IMG/VR virus record: IMGVR_UViG_3300032093_000929
Location: 1 to 22,274 of that record
Length of the DNA: 22,274 nucleotides
Source of the DNA: a virus
Reading direction: 5' to 3' (one strand)
The notes beneath the pieces were generated by a model. That model had not been told where the DNA came from, did no database searches, and saw only the letters and a list, made by a program, of their open reading frames with translations. Of this stretch, positions 15,765 through 22,274 are shown one piece after another. The position numbers and the translations under genes are program-made. Numbering within the stretch: the first letter of the stretch is position 1; every line of letters begins with the position of its first letter.

Positions 15765-16517
15765 ATGAACAATAAAAAAAAATTTATTTTAGAGGATTTA
15801 AAAAGATATAAACAACTTTTGGAATACACTTTTTATGTTCCAGAAGAAAAAGAAGATGATTTAGATGGTGATTTACTATTAGATGATTCTTTTTTAACGG
15901 AACAAGATCCTGCAGGTGACGATCCTTTTATGGATGTTGCCGATCCTGAAGCTGGTGATACAGAAAAAGAAGAACCTGCTGGACAAGCACCTGCTGGAGA
16001 TACAGAAAAAGAAGAACCTGAGGGACAAGCACCTGCTGGTGATGAACCTGTTGAAGATGAAGAACCAGAAATAGAAGATGAATTTGCCGATACTGAAGGT
16101 GTAGGGGACACTTCCGAAGATGAGGATACTGTTGAAGTTGATGTAACTGATTTGGTTGATAATACTGAAGAAACTAAAAAATCGGTTTCAGATGTTAGCG
16201 ATAAAATGGAAGAATTACTTTCTAAATTATCAGAATTGGAAAATCAAATATCTGGTATGGATGAAGTCATTAGTAAAATTGATTCGTTAGAAAAAGAAAT
16301 AGAAAAAAGAAACCCAACACCTGTTGAAAAATTAGAAATGAGATCGATGCAAGATTTTAACTTCCCATATAGTGTTAAGTTAAAAGATTTTTGGTCAGAT
16401 AAAGAAGGTTATGAAGCAACTAATGATTCAGAAGAAGAATTTATTTTAAGACAAAGTGATGTTGAGAATTTTGACAGAAATGAAATAAAAGCCTCTTTTG
16501 ATTACCCTAAAAAATAA
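15765..16517 (+). CDS. Acidic repeat-containing phage protein (possible scaffold or head/tail accessory)
   Basis: This 250-aa protein has three parts. Residues 1-30 form a basic/hydrophobic helix (FILEDLKRYKQLLEYTFYVP). About 25-130 is extremely acidic and disordered, rich in Glu, Asp, Pro, Ala and Gly, and contains two copies of a 14-aa repeat AGDTEKEEP(A/E)GQAP plus a fragment. About 135-185 is a coiled coil (DKMEELLSKLSELENQISGM). The end is acidic and aromatic (FNFPYSVKLKDFWSDKEGYE). It has no cysteines. Strongly acidic proteins with coiled coils serve as scaffold or core proteins in T4-like proheads, which is one possibility. The gene is the last before the 16538 terminator. No family was recognised. 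Confidence 0.68.
   Translation: MNNKKKFILEDLKRYKQLLEYTFYVPEEKEDDLDGDLLLDDSFLTEQDPAGDDPFMDVADPEAGDTEKEEPAGQAPAGDTEKEEPEGQAPAGDEPVEDEEPEIEDEFADTEGVGDTSEDEDTVEVDVTDLVDNTEETKKSVSDVSDKMEELLSKLSELENQISGMDEVISKIDSLEKEIEKRNPTPVEKLEMRSMQDFNFPYSVKLKDFWSDKEGYEATNDSEEEFILRQSDVENFDRNEIKASFDYPKK
15951..16050 (+). repeat. 42-bp tandem repeat inside the acidic gene
   Basis: Copies lie at 15951-15992 and 15993-16034, with a 16-base partial copy at 16035-16050. The two full copies differ at only a few bases and keep frame, encoding a 14-residue unit rich in Glu, Pro and Ala. Copy number could vary between related phages. Confidence 0.8.
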
Positions 16518-16537
16518 AAAAATATCTGTTTTAAAAG

Positions 16538-16567
16538 AACCTCACTAACAAAGTGGGGTTTTTTTTT
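16538..16567 (+). terminator. Strong intrinsic terminator ending the structural block
   Basis: AACCTCAC (16538-16545) pairs with GTGGGGTT (16553-16560) in an 8-bp stem with one T-G wobble and a 7-base loop. The run of Ts continues through 16567. It lies 20 bp after the acidic gene. It is the clearest classical terminator in the window and separates the structural from the replication genes. Confidence 0.88.
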
Positions 16568-16577
16568 CTAAAATAAT

Positions 16578-16606
16578 TTGACTTTAGTACAATTTATTCG
16601 TAATAT
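16578..16606 (+). promoter_or_regulatory. Promoter for the replication operon: TTGACT-N17-TAATAT
   Basis: TTGACT (16578-16583) and TAATAT (16601-16606) are separated by exactly 17 bases, directly after the terminator and 31 bases before the gp32-like start. The downstream element continues as TAATATTG, one base off the Bacteroidota -7 consensus TAnnTTTG. It could be read by the host housekeeping sigma factor early in infection. Confidence 0.62.
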
Positions 16607-16637
16607 TGTCTATTATTAATCATTAAAAAAAATAAAA

Positions 16638-17549
16638 ATGAGTAAAACTTTAGATGCAATTTTATCCCAGTATGAAAAAAATACTGAAGATAAGAAAACT
16701 ACTACTAAGTTGTCTAATGAAGACAGACTGAAAAAGTATTTTAGTGAAAAGTTACCTAAAGGTGTAAAATCACAAACTAAAAGATTTAGGATTTTACCTA
16801 AAAAAGATGGGACTTCCCCATTTACTGAGGTATACTATCACGAAAAACTTGTTAATGGTAAGTGGGATAAAATTTATTGTAACCATTTAAATGATGGGGA
16901 TCATTGTCCTTTATGTGAGGCAAAGGATGCACTTTATGAAGATGGTTCTGAGAGAGCTAAAAAATTGGCAAAAGAATTTATTGCTAGAAAATTCTATGTT
17001 GTTAAAGGTATTGACAGAGACAACGAAGAAGATGGTGTTAAATTTTGGAGATTTAAACATAAATATACTGGTGACGGTATTATGGATAAAATCATTCCAT
17101 TATTTAAATTAAAAGGTGACATTAGTGATCCTAGAGAAGGTAGAGATATTATTATCACTACAGGTAAAAACGATAAAGGACATAGTGTGGTTAATTCTAT
17201 TATGGCTGATGATGCTACTATCTTAACAAAAGATAAGGAAAAGGCAAATGAGTGGTTTAATAACGAAGAAACACACAAAGATGTTTACTCTAAAAAATCT
17301 CAAGAGTATTTGGATATTGTAGCAACAAATAAGACACCTATTTGGGATTCTGAACAAAAGAAATTTGTTGCTGAAGAAGACAAAGAAGAAAAAGAAACTG
17401 CATCATTGAGTGAAGAAATCAATATGATGAAATCTGAAACATTAAAACCAAAAGAATTAAATATTACTGATAATTCTGATGACGATGATGACGATGACAC
17501 AACTTCATTCAGTTTAGAAAGTGATGATGACGATGAATTACCATTTTAA
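16638..17549 (+). CDS. gp32-like single-stranded DNA-binding protein
   Basis: This 303-aa protein has the gp32 layout. It coats single-stranded DNA at the replication fork and during recombination. The zinc site is visible as His68, Cys81, Cys90 and Cys93. The His-Cys spacing of 13 equals that of T4 gp32 (His64, Cys77, Cys87, Cys90), and the 'NGKW' before the cysteines is also shared. The C-terminus is a very acidic, disordered tail with seven consecutive Asp residues, ending DDDELPF. This is the expected docking segment for partner proteins such as recombinase and helicase loader. The basic N-terminal arm (residues 1-45) would serve cooperative self-contact. It is the first gene after the promoter and terminator, and recombinase, nuclease and helicase genes follow. 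Confidence 0.9.
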   Translation: MSKTLDAILSQYEKNTEDKKTTTKLSNEDRLKKYFSEKLPKGVKSQTKRFRILPKKDGTSPFTEVYYHEKLVNGKWDKIYCNHLNDGDHCPLCEAKDALYEDGSERAKKLAKEFIARKFYVVKGIDRDNEEDGVKFWRFKHKYTGDGIMDKIIPLFKLKGDISDPREGRDIIITTGKNDKGHSVVNSIMADDATILTKDKEKANEWFNNEETHKDVYSKKSQEYLDIVATNKTPIWDSEQKKFVAEEDKEEKETASLSEEINMMKSETLKPKELNITDNSDDDDDDDTTSFSLESDDDDELPF

Positions 17550-17558
17550 TTTATAGTT

Positions 17559-18608
17559 ATGGCTAAGACACCATTAAAGAAAAAGGCATCTGATTTTTCG
17601 TCAATAAGAAAAAAGTTCTCTTCTAGTGATAAGTATAAAGAACAAAAATACTTTGATCTAGGAGAAGCTTTCCAAAAATCTACAGGATTACCAGGTCCTG
17701 CTATGGGTCAGATTAACATGCTTTTAGGTCACTCGGATACTGGTAAAACAACTGCATTAATTAAAACTGCGGTAGATGCTCAGAAAAAAAATATATTACC
17801 TGTTTTTATTATTACTGAACAAAAATTTAGTTTTGAACACGCTAAACAAATGGGTTTAGAAACTGAATATATTGAAGAAGTAGATGAAAAAACTGGTGAG
17901 GTTAGTGCATATTGGGATGGTTTTTTACTTTATAGATTAGGGTTTGATTATATTGAACAAGCGTTTGATTATGTAACAGAAGTATTAGACGCTCAAAAAA
18001 GTGGTGAAATTCCATACGACATAGTATTCTTATGGGACTCAATCGGTACAATACCTTGTCAAATGAGTTTTGAGGGTAAAGGTGGTAATCAACATACTGC
18101 GAGAGTTATTTCAGAAAAATGGGGTATGGGGTTGGCTCAAAGAATTACATCTTCGAGAAAAGAAAGTTTCCCATATACTAATACTATGATTTTTGTAAAC
18201 CAACCTTGGGTAGCGTTGCCAGACAATCCATTTGGACAACCTACTATACAACCTAAAGGTGGTAACTCAATTTACCTATCTTGTGCCTTAGTATTCTTAT
18301 TCGGTAATCAAAAGAGTTCTGGTGTGTCTAAACTTTCTGCAACGAATAAAGGTAGAAAAGTTAACTTTGCAATTAGAACTAAGGTTGGTATCCATAAAAA
18401 CCATATGAATGGTTTAGGTTATGCTGATAATAAGATATTGGCAACTACACACGGATTCATCGAAGATGATAAGAAGGCAATTGATGATTATAAATCCGAT
18501 AACAAAGATTATTGGGCAGAAGTGTTCGATACTGTTGGGGATGAAGAATCATTTGATGTTGTAGAGGAGAATTTTATTGAATCTCCTGTTGATTATTCAG
18601 ATGATTGA
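17559..18608 (+). CDS. uvsX: UvsX/RecA-like recombinase
   Basis: This is a 349-aa RecA-fold ATPase of UvsX size (T4 UvsX is about 390 aa). The Walker A motif is GHSDTGKTT at residues 57-65, with Lys63. The Walker B motif is IVFLWDSIG at 155-163, with Asp160. The 'PKGGNSIYLSCALVFLFG' segment near 230-250 matches the DNA-binding loop L2 region that ends in a conserved Gly-Gly-Asn. It forms filaments on single-stranded DNA and performs strand exchange for recombination-dependent replication and repair. It starts 9 bp after the gp32-like gene, its functional partner. The C-terminus is acidic. The start is an ATG with TTTATAGTT upstream and no Shine-Dalgarno sequence. Confidence 0.9.
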   Translation: MAKTPLKKKASDFSSIRKKFSSSDKYKEQKYFDLGEAFQKSTGLPGPAMGQINMLLGHSDTGKTTALIKTAVDAQKKNILPVFIITEQKFSFEHAKQMGLETEYIEEVDEKTGEVSAYWDGFLLYRLGFDYIEQAFDYVTEVLDAQKSGEIPYDIVFLWDSIGTIPCQMSFEGKGGNQHTARVISEKWGMGLAQRITSSRKESFPYTNTMIFVNQPWVALPDNPFGQPTIQPKGGNSIYLSCALVFLFGNQKSSGVSKLSATNKGRKVNFAIRTKVGIHKNHMNGLGYADNKILATTHGFIEDDKKAIDDYKSDNKDYWAEVFDTVGDEESFDVVEENFIESPVDYSDD

Positions 18609-18614
18609 TTGTTT

Positions 18615-18632
18615 AACCATTAAATAATGGTT
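18615..18632 (+). promoter_or_regulatory. Hairpin directly before a GTG start
   Basis: AACCATT (18615-18621) and AATGGTT (18626-18632) are perfect inverted repeats of 7 bp around a 4-base loop. The stem ends two bases before the GTG of the exonuclease gene and has no long U run. It could be a weak terminator, a processing site or a structure that limits translation of the downstream gene. The position so close to the start favours translational control. Confidence 0.5.
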
Positions 18633-18634
18633 TT

Positions 18635-19678
18635 GTGAAAATACCAAATAGAAAAACTAAAACATTTCAAAAAACACTTATTGTTGATGGAGACTCTCTG
18701 ATTAAAACCGCCTATCATGGGGCTAAAGATCTTTACTACAAAGATACTCATATAGGCGGAATTTTTCAGTTCCTAACAATGGTTAGGAAACTTATAAATG
18801 AGTATAAGTTTGACAAAGTATATGTGTTTTGGGATGGACAATTTAGTGGTAGGTTAAGGTATGAAATTTATGAAGATTATAAATCTAACAGAGACAAAGA
18901 TTTTTATAACGATCAACCACCTTCAGAAATTGAATTGTATCTACAAAAAGAAAGAGTTAAATTTTATTGTGAAGAATTGTTTATAAGACAATATAGTGAT
19001 GATATTATTGAGGCGGATGATTTAATTGGTTATTACGTAAAGAACATTTCAGAGGACGAAAAAGTTGTGATAATGACTAATGATAGAGATATGTGTCAAT
19101 TAATCAATGAGAGAGTCGGAATTTATGTTATAAACTTAAAAAAGATAATCACTAAAGATAATTATTTGGACCACTTTAATCATCATTATAGTAATCTAAA
19201 ATTAATCAAAATTATATCTGGTGACGTTAGTGATAATATAAAAGGTATCACAGGTGTAAGTGAAAAAACTTTATTGAAATTTTTTCCCGAAATTAAAGAA
19301 AAAACTTTGACATTGGAATATATTTTTAGTAAAATTAAAGATATACAAAAGGATAGAAAAAGTAATTTAAAATCGTTGGATAATATCATTAATAAAGTAA
19401 CAAAGGGTAAACAAAAAGAAAAAATATTCGAAGTTAATGAAAAACTAATCGATTTAAGCAACCCTATTATTACAGAAAATATAAAATCAGATTTAGATTA
19501 TTTAATGTCTACGACAATTGATCCTGAAGGTAGAGAAATTAAAAATGTAATTAAAATGATGATGGAAGATGGTTTAATGATGGCAATACCAGGAGGACAA
19601 GATGGGTATTTAAATTTTTTACAACCATTCCTTTCATTAATTAAAAAAGAAAAAAAATTTTATAACAGTTTAAAATGA
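18635..19678 (+). CDS. 5'-3' exonuclease / RNase H of the FEN (PIN-like) family
   Basis: This is a 347-aa protein with the acidic metal-binding residues of phage 5' nucleases. They are IVDGD (Asp18, Asp20), VFWDG (Asp67), IEADDLIGYY (Glu126, Asp128, Asp129) and TNDRDM (Asp150, Asp152). The helix-turn-helix loop SGDVSDNIKGITGVSE includes Asp197 and Asp200. This family removes RNA primers and flaps from lagging-strand fragments. T4 RNase H is the likely functional equivalent, also with an operon position near gp32. The start is a GTG, which is unusual here because nearly all other genes use ATG. The ATG at 18627 is out of frame and reaches a stop after three codons. A hairpin lies just before the start. 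The last bases overlap the next gene (ATGA). Confidence 0.88.
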   Translation: MKIPNRKTKTFQKTLIVDGDSLIKTAYHGAKDLYYKDTHIGGIFQFLTMVRKLINEYKFDKVYVFWDGQFSGRLRYEIYEDYKSNRDKDFYNDQPPSEIELYLQKERVKFYCEELFIRQYSDDIIEADDLIGYYVKNISEDEKVVIMTNDRDMCQLINERVGIYVINLKKIITKDNYLDHFNHHYSNLKLIKIISGDVSDNIKGITGVSEKTLLKFFPEIKEKTLTLEYIFSKIKDIQKDRKSNLKSLDNIINKVTKGKQKEKIFEVNEKLIDLSNPIITENIKSDLDYLMSTTIDPEGREIKNVIKMMMEDGLMMAIPGGQDGYLNFLQPFLSLIKKEKKFYNSLK

Positions 19679-20172
19679 GTACAAATATGAAAAAGAGTTA
19701 TCAAAGTTACCCGTATGAATTCTTATTTATGATTAACGGTAATCCTATTGTTGGAAGAAATTTCCCAATAAAAAATTTTAATAGAGATAGTTTAAATTCT
19801 TTAGATTTAAAATATGTTATAGACGATGTAGTAGATGTAATTAAACTACACTTTAAGAACAATACTTATGAATATCTTTATAAATATTATAGTTATTTTG
19901 CAGAAAATATTAATAATGAAGAATATGAAACAAAGGATATCTATGAAAATGAAGATTTCTTCACATTCCAAATTAAAGTTAATGGAAAAGTAGTTATTGA
20001 GAAAATTTTCACTGGAAATGACTTCCCACCAAAGGTAAGATATGATGTGGATATAAGAAAAATTATACCTAAAATCATCGAAATCATACAATATGGATTG
20101 AGTGAAAAAAATTATATAAAAAATTATGGCGATTATGATTTAAACAAGATATTTATTAATAACCAAATCTAA
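19675..20172 (+). CDS. Unknown small protein in the replication operon
   Basis: This 165-aa protein overlaps the exonuclease gene by 4 bp (ATGA), a sign of translational coupling, and ends 7 bp before the helicase gene. It is Tyr-, Asn- and Lys-rich with no cysteines. A beta-like start (YEFLFMINGNPIVGRNFPI) mirrors a later one (FFTFQIKVNGKVVIEKIF), which suggests an internally duplicated or beta-rich fold. Helices contain DVIKLHFKNNTYEYLYKYY. I do not recognise it. Its place between nuclease and helicase makes a replisome accessory (helicase loader, primase-associated or modulator) plausible. There is no sequence similarity I can see to T4 gp59, so this is inference from context. Confidence 0.68.
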   Translation: MSTNMKKSYQSYPYEFLFMINGNPIVGRNFPIKNFNRDSLNSLDLKYVIDDVVDVIKLHFKNNTYEYLYKYYSYFAENINNEEYETKDIYENEDFFTFQIKVNGKVVIEKIFTGNDFPPKVRYDVDIRKIIPKIIEIIQYGLSEKNYIKNYGDYDLNKIFINNQI

Positions 20173-20179
20173 AAACGTT

Positions 20180-21562
20180 ATGGCAAAAAATGAAAGTTCT
20201 AATTTAGGGTATTTAGGATATAGTTTTCAAGTAAAACTAGTTAAGCAATTAATTGAAGATCAAAAATTTTCGGAAAGTATTATCACTATAATCGATCCAA
20301 ATTATTTTGATAATGAGTATATGAGGTTAGTTGTTGCTAGTGTCAAAAATTATTATGAGAAATATGAAACCATACCGTCTTATGATACCATCTTTAACCT
20401 TATTAAAACTGAAGTAAGAAGAGAAATTGCAAGAGAATCAGCAAATGAGTTAATTAAAGAAGTTAAAGATTCAGATAATAAGGATTGTTTACACACACAA
20501 GACGTTGCCATTAAGTTTTGCAAACAACAAGAGCTTAAGAAGGCTACTTTAAAAATTCAGAAGATTTTAGATACAGGAGATTTTGATAGATACGATGAGT
20601 GTGAAGAAATAGTTAAACAAGCCATAACTGTTGGTACAGAAAAAGACGATGGTATAGATGTTTTTCATAATATTAAAAATGTTTTATCAGCGGATTTTAG
20701 AAGCCCAATCCCTACAGGTTTAATTGGAATAGATAACTTAATGGGTGGTGGACTATCAAAAGGTGAGTTAGGAGTTATTTTGGCGGCGTTTGGTGTAGGT
20801 AAAACTACATTAATCACTAGAATGGCGAATACTGCCTATAAGATGGGTAAAAATGTAGTACAAATCTTCTTTGAAGATAATGCAGAAGTAATACAAAGAA
20901 AACACTACACATGTTTTACTGAAATCCCTTTAAATGAATTAGAGGAAAGAAGTGATGAGGTAGAACAAAAGTTAACTAATTTTCAAGACTTAACAGGGAA
21001 TTTAATATTGAAAAGAATGCCTAGTGATGGTACTACAATACCACACATTAGACAATATCTAAAAAAATTAATTTCTAATGGTGTAAAACCTGATGTTATT
21101 TTCTTAGACTACATAGACTGTGTACAACCTACGAAACAATTTAAAGATGAGTTTAGTGGTGAAGGTAATGTAATGAGACAGTTTGAAACTATGTTATCTG
21201 AATTAGGTGTTGCTGGGTGGACTGCGGTACAAGGAAATAGAAGTGCGATTGGTGCTGAATTAGTGGAGGCTAATATGATGGGTGGATCCATTAAAAAAGG
21301 GCAAATTGGGCATTTCATTTTATCTGCAGCTAAAACATTAGAACAAAAAGAAGAAGGTAGGGCAACTTTAGCGATACTTAAATCTAGGTTTGGTAAAGAT
21401 GGTGTTGTATTTGAGGATATTTTATTCGATAATGGTACGTTAGTTATTGATACTAGTGATAGTAGAGATGTTACTTTATTAGAACATGATAAAATATCAA
21501 AACAAAAAGATTCTAAATTTATTCAAGAAACATTAAACAAAAAAAGGGAATCATTTAATTAA
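20180..21562 (+). CDS. DnaB/gp41-like replicative DNA helicase
   Basis: This 460-aa protein is close in length to T4 gp41 (475 aa). An N-terminal helical domain (about 1-150) is followed by a RecA-like motor. The motor opens with GLIGIDNLMGGGLSKGELG and a Walker A GVGKTT at 205-210 (Lys208). A catalytic-type IFFEDN follows at about 228-233. Walker B is DVIFLDYID with Asp310. A later GNRSAIG segment holds a likely arginine near the subunit interface. This is the hexameric 5'-3' helicase that unwinds DNA at the fork with primase and gp32. It lies last in the tight replication gene cluster. The start is an ATG 7 bp after the preceding gene, with no Shine-Dalgarno sequence. Confidence 0.9.
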   Translation: MAKNESSNLGYLGYSFQVKLVKQLIEDQKFSESIITIIDPNYFDNEYMRLVVASVKNYYEKYETIPSYDTIFNLIKTEVRREIARESANELIKEVKDSDNKDCLHTQDVAIKFCKQQELKKATLKIQKILDTGDFDRYDECEEIVKQAITVGTEKDDGIDVFHNIKNVLSADFRSPIPTGLIGIDNLMGGGLSKGELGVILAAFGVGKTTLITRMANTAYKMGKNVVQIFFEDNAEVIQRKHYTCFTEIPLNELEERSDEVEQKLTNFQDLTGNLILKRMPSDGTTIPHIRQYLKKLISNGVKPDVIFLDYIDCVQPTKQFKDEFSGEGNVMRQFETMLSELGVAGWTAVQGNRSAIGAELVEANMMGGSIKKGQIGHFILSAAKTLEQKEEGRATLAILKSRFGKDGVVFEDILFDNGTLVIDTSDSRDVTLLEHDKISKQKDSKFIQETLNKKRESFN

Positions 21563-21661
21563 TGTGATTTTTTTGAAAAAAAATGAGTTATTTTATAGGT
21601 CATATAGGAATCTACACACTAATAAATAATTAATAATAAAAATTAAAAAAAGTATTAAAAA

Positions 21662-22274
21662 ATGGAATTATCAAATAAAATTTTGTCTGACATTACGGTT
21701 TATATGAAGTATGCTAAATTCTTACCAGAAATGAATAGAAGAGAAACTTGGGAAGAATTAGTTACTAGAAACAAAGAAATGCATCAAAAAAAATACCCCA
21801 ATATTAAAGATGAAATTGAAGAAGTTTATAAATTAGTTTATGATAAAAAAATACTACCTTCAATGAGAAGTTTACAATTTGGTGGTAAACCTATTGAAAT
21901 ATCTCCTAATAGAGTTTATAACTGTGCATATTTACCTATCGATCATACGGATGCCTTTTCAGAAACAATGTTTTTATTGTTAGGTGGGACAGGTGTAGGT
22001 TATTCGGTACAAAAACATCACGTAGATAAACTACCAGAAATTAGAAAACCTAATCCTGATAGAAAAAGAAGATATTTAATAGGGGATTCAATAGAAGGAT
22101 GGGCAGACGCAATTAAATTATTAGTAGAATCTTATTTTGGTGTAAAGTCATCTACTCCGATATTTGATTATTCAGACATTAGACATAAAGGGGCATTATT
22201 AGTGACATCGGGTGGTAAAGCACCAGGTCCACAACCATTAAAAGACTGTATACATAATATTAAAAAAGTATTGA
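21662..22274 (+). CDS. nrdJ: Adenosylcobalamin-type (class II) ribonucleotide reductase, 5' part
   Basis: The frame opens at ATG 21662 and runs off the window edge after 204 codons. The sequence matches the start of class II (B12-dependent, NrdJ-type) reductases. It has RRETWEELVTRNKEMH, then ILPSMRSLQFGG, then the conserved VYNCAYLPID with the first redox cysteine. A Gly-rich FLLLGGTGVGYSVQ follows. Class II enzymes of the Lactobacillus monomeric type share this arrangement and reduce nucleoside triphosphates for DNA synthesis. Class I enzymes have a different N-terminus. The radical and C-terminal cysteines lie beyond the window, so the class rests on the N-terminal pattern. The 99-bp gap before it is A/T-rich, with no terminator or riboswitch that I can support. 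Confidence 0.8.
   Translation, partial: MELSNKILSDITVYMKYAKFLPEMNRRETWEELVTRNKEMHQKKYPNIKDEIEEVYKLVYDKKILPSMRSLQFGGKPIEISPNRVYNCAYLPIDHTDAFSETMFLLLGGTGVGYSVQKHHVDKLPEIRKPNPDRKRRYLIGDSIEGWADAIKLLVESYFGVKSSTPIFDYSDIRHKGALLVTSGGKAPGPQPLKDCIHNIKKVL

Noticed and set aside
15833-16111. Ser-rich open frame on the minus strand
   Set aside because: It mirrors the acidic repeat region of the + strand gene. The Ser/Pro bias is simply the complement of Glu/Asp/Gly codons.
21583-21633. 16-aa open frame before the reductase gene
   Set aside because: It is too short and has no conserved features or regulatory structure. Such frames are expected by chance.
21563-21661. Cobalamin riboswitch before the class II ribonucleotide reductase
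   Set aside because: The gap is only 99 bases, almost all A/T, with no B12-box-like sequence or extended structure.
1-22274. tRNA genes, CRISPR arrays, insertion sequences, introns or defence systems
   Set aside because: I looked for cloverleaf-like GC-rich segments, regular repeats, transposase motifs and gene interruptions and saw none. The repeats found are within coding sequence.

Overview
The window is a 22.3-kb piece of a tailed-phage genome with a contractile, T4-like tail (myovirus). Every gene I can support lies on the + strand. The DNA is very A+T-rich. None of the start codons is preceded by a convincing Shine-Dalgarno sequence. Instead the leaders are A/T-rich, and a TAnnTTTG-type element is visible in one place. 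Together these suggest a host in the Bacteroidota, probably a flavobacterium. That host assignment is inference. The left-edge and right-edge genes are cut by the window.

Left block (about 1-16.5 kb): tail and baseplate morphogenesis. A partial unknown protein is followed by a T4 gp26-like baseplate/tail-assembly protein. This gene overlaps a start-less second reading frame, which looks like a programmed-frameshift extension. Then come an unknown 169-aa protein, a 48-aa coiled-coil peptide and a 652-aa tape-measure-like protein. A 179-bp non-coding gap precedes a 1200-aa baseplate protein with an OmpA-like segment. A gp53/LysM-like wedge protein follows, then a 1876-aa baseplate-hub protein whose C-terminus resembles a GH19-type muralytic domain. 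Four genes of unknown function complete the block: 199, 137, 62 and 250 aa, the last very acidic and carrying a tandem repeat.

Boundary (16.52-16.64 kb): a strong intrinsic terminator is followed directly by a TTGACT-N17-TAATAT promoter-like sequence. This separates the late structural block from a second operon.

Right block (16.6-22.3 kb): DNA replication, recombination and nucleotide metabolism. The order is a gp32-like single-strand DNA-binding protein, a UvsX/RecA-like recombinase, a 5'-3' exonuclease/RNase H, a small unknown protein and a DnaB/gp41-like helicase. The 5' part of an adenosylcobalamin-type (class II) ribonucleotide reductase follows. The first five genes are tightly packed or overlapping and would form a compact replisome operon.

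The most interesting element is at 1893-2108. The gp26-like gene is overlapped in the +1 frame by an open frame with no ATG/GTG/TTG upstream of its conserved-looking core. Inside the overlap is a perfect 7-bp inverted repeat whose loop is six G residues. The layout resembles the frameshifted tail-assembly chaperone pairs that lie upstream of tape-measure genes in many tailed phages.
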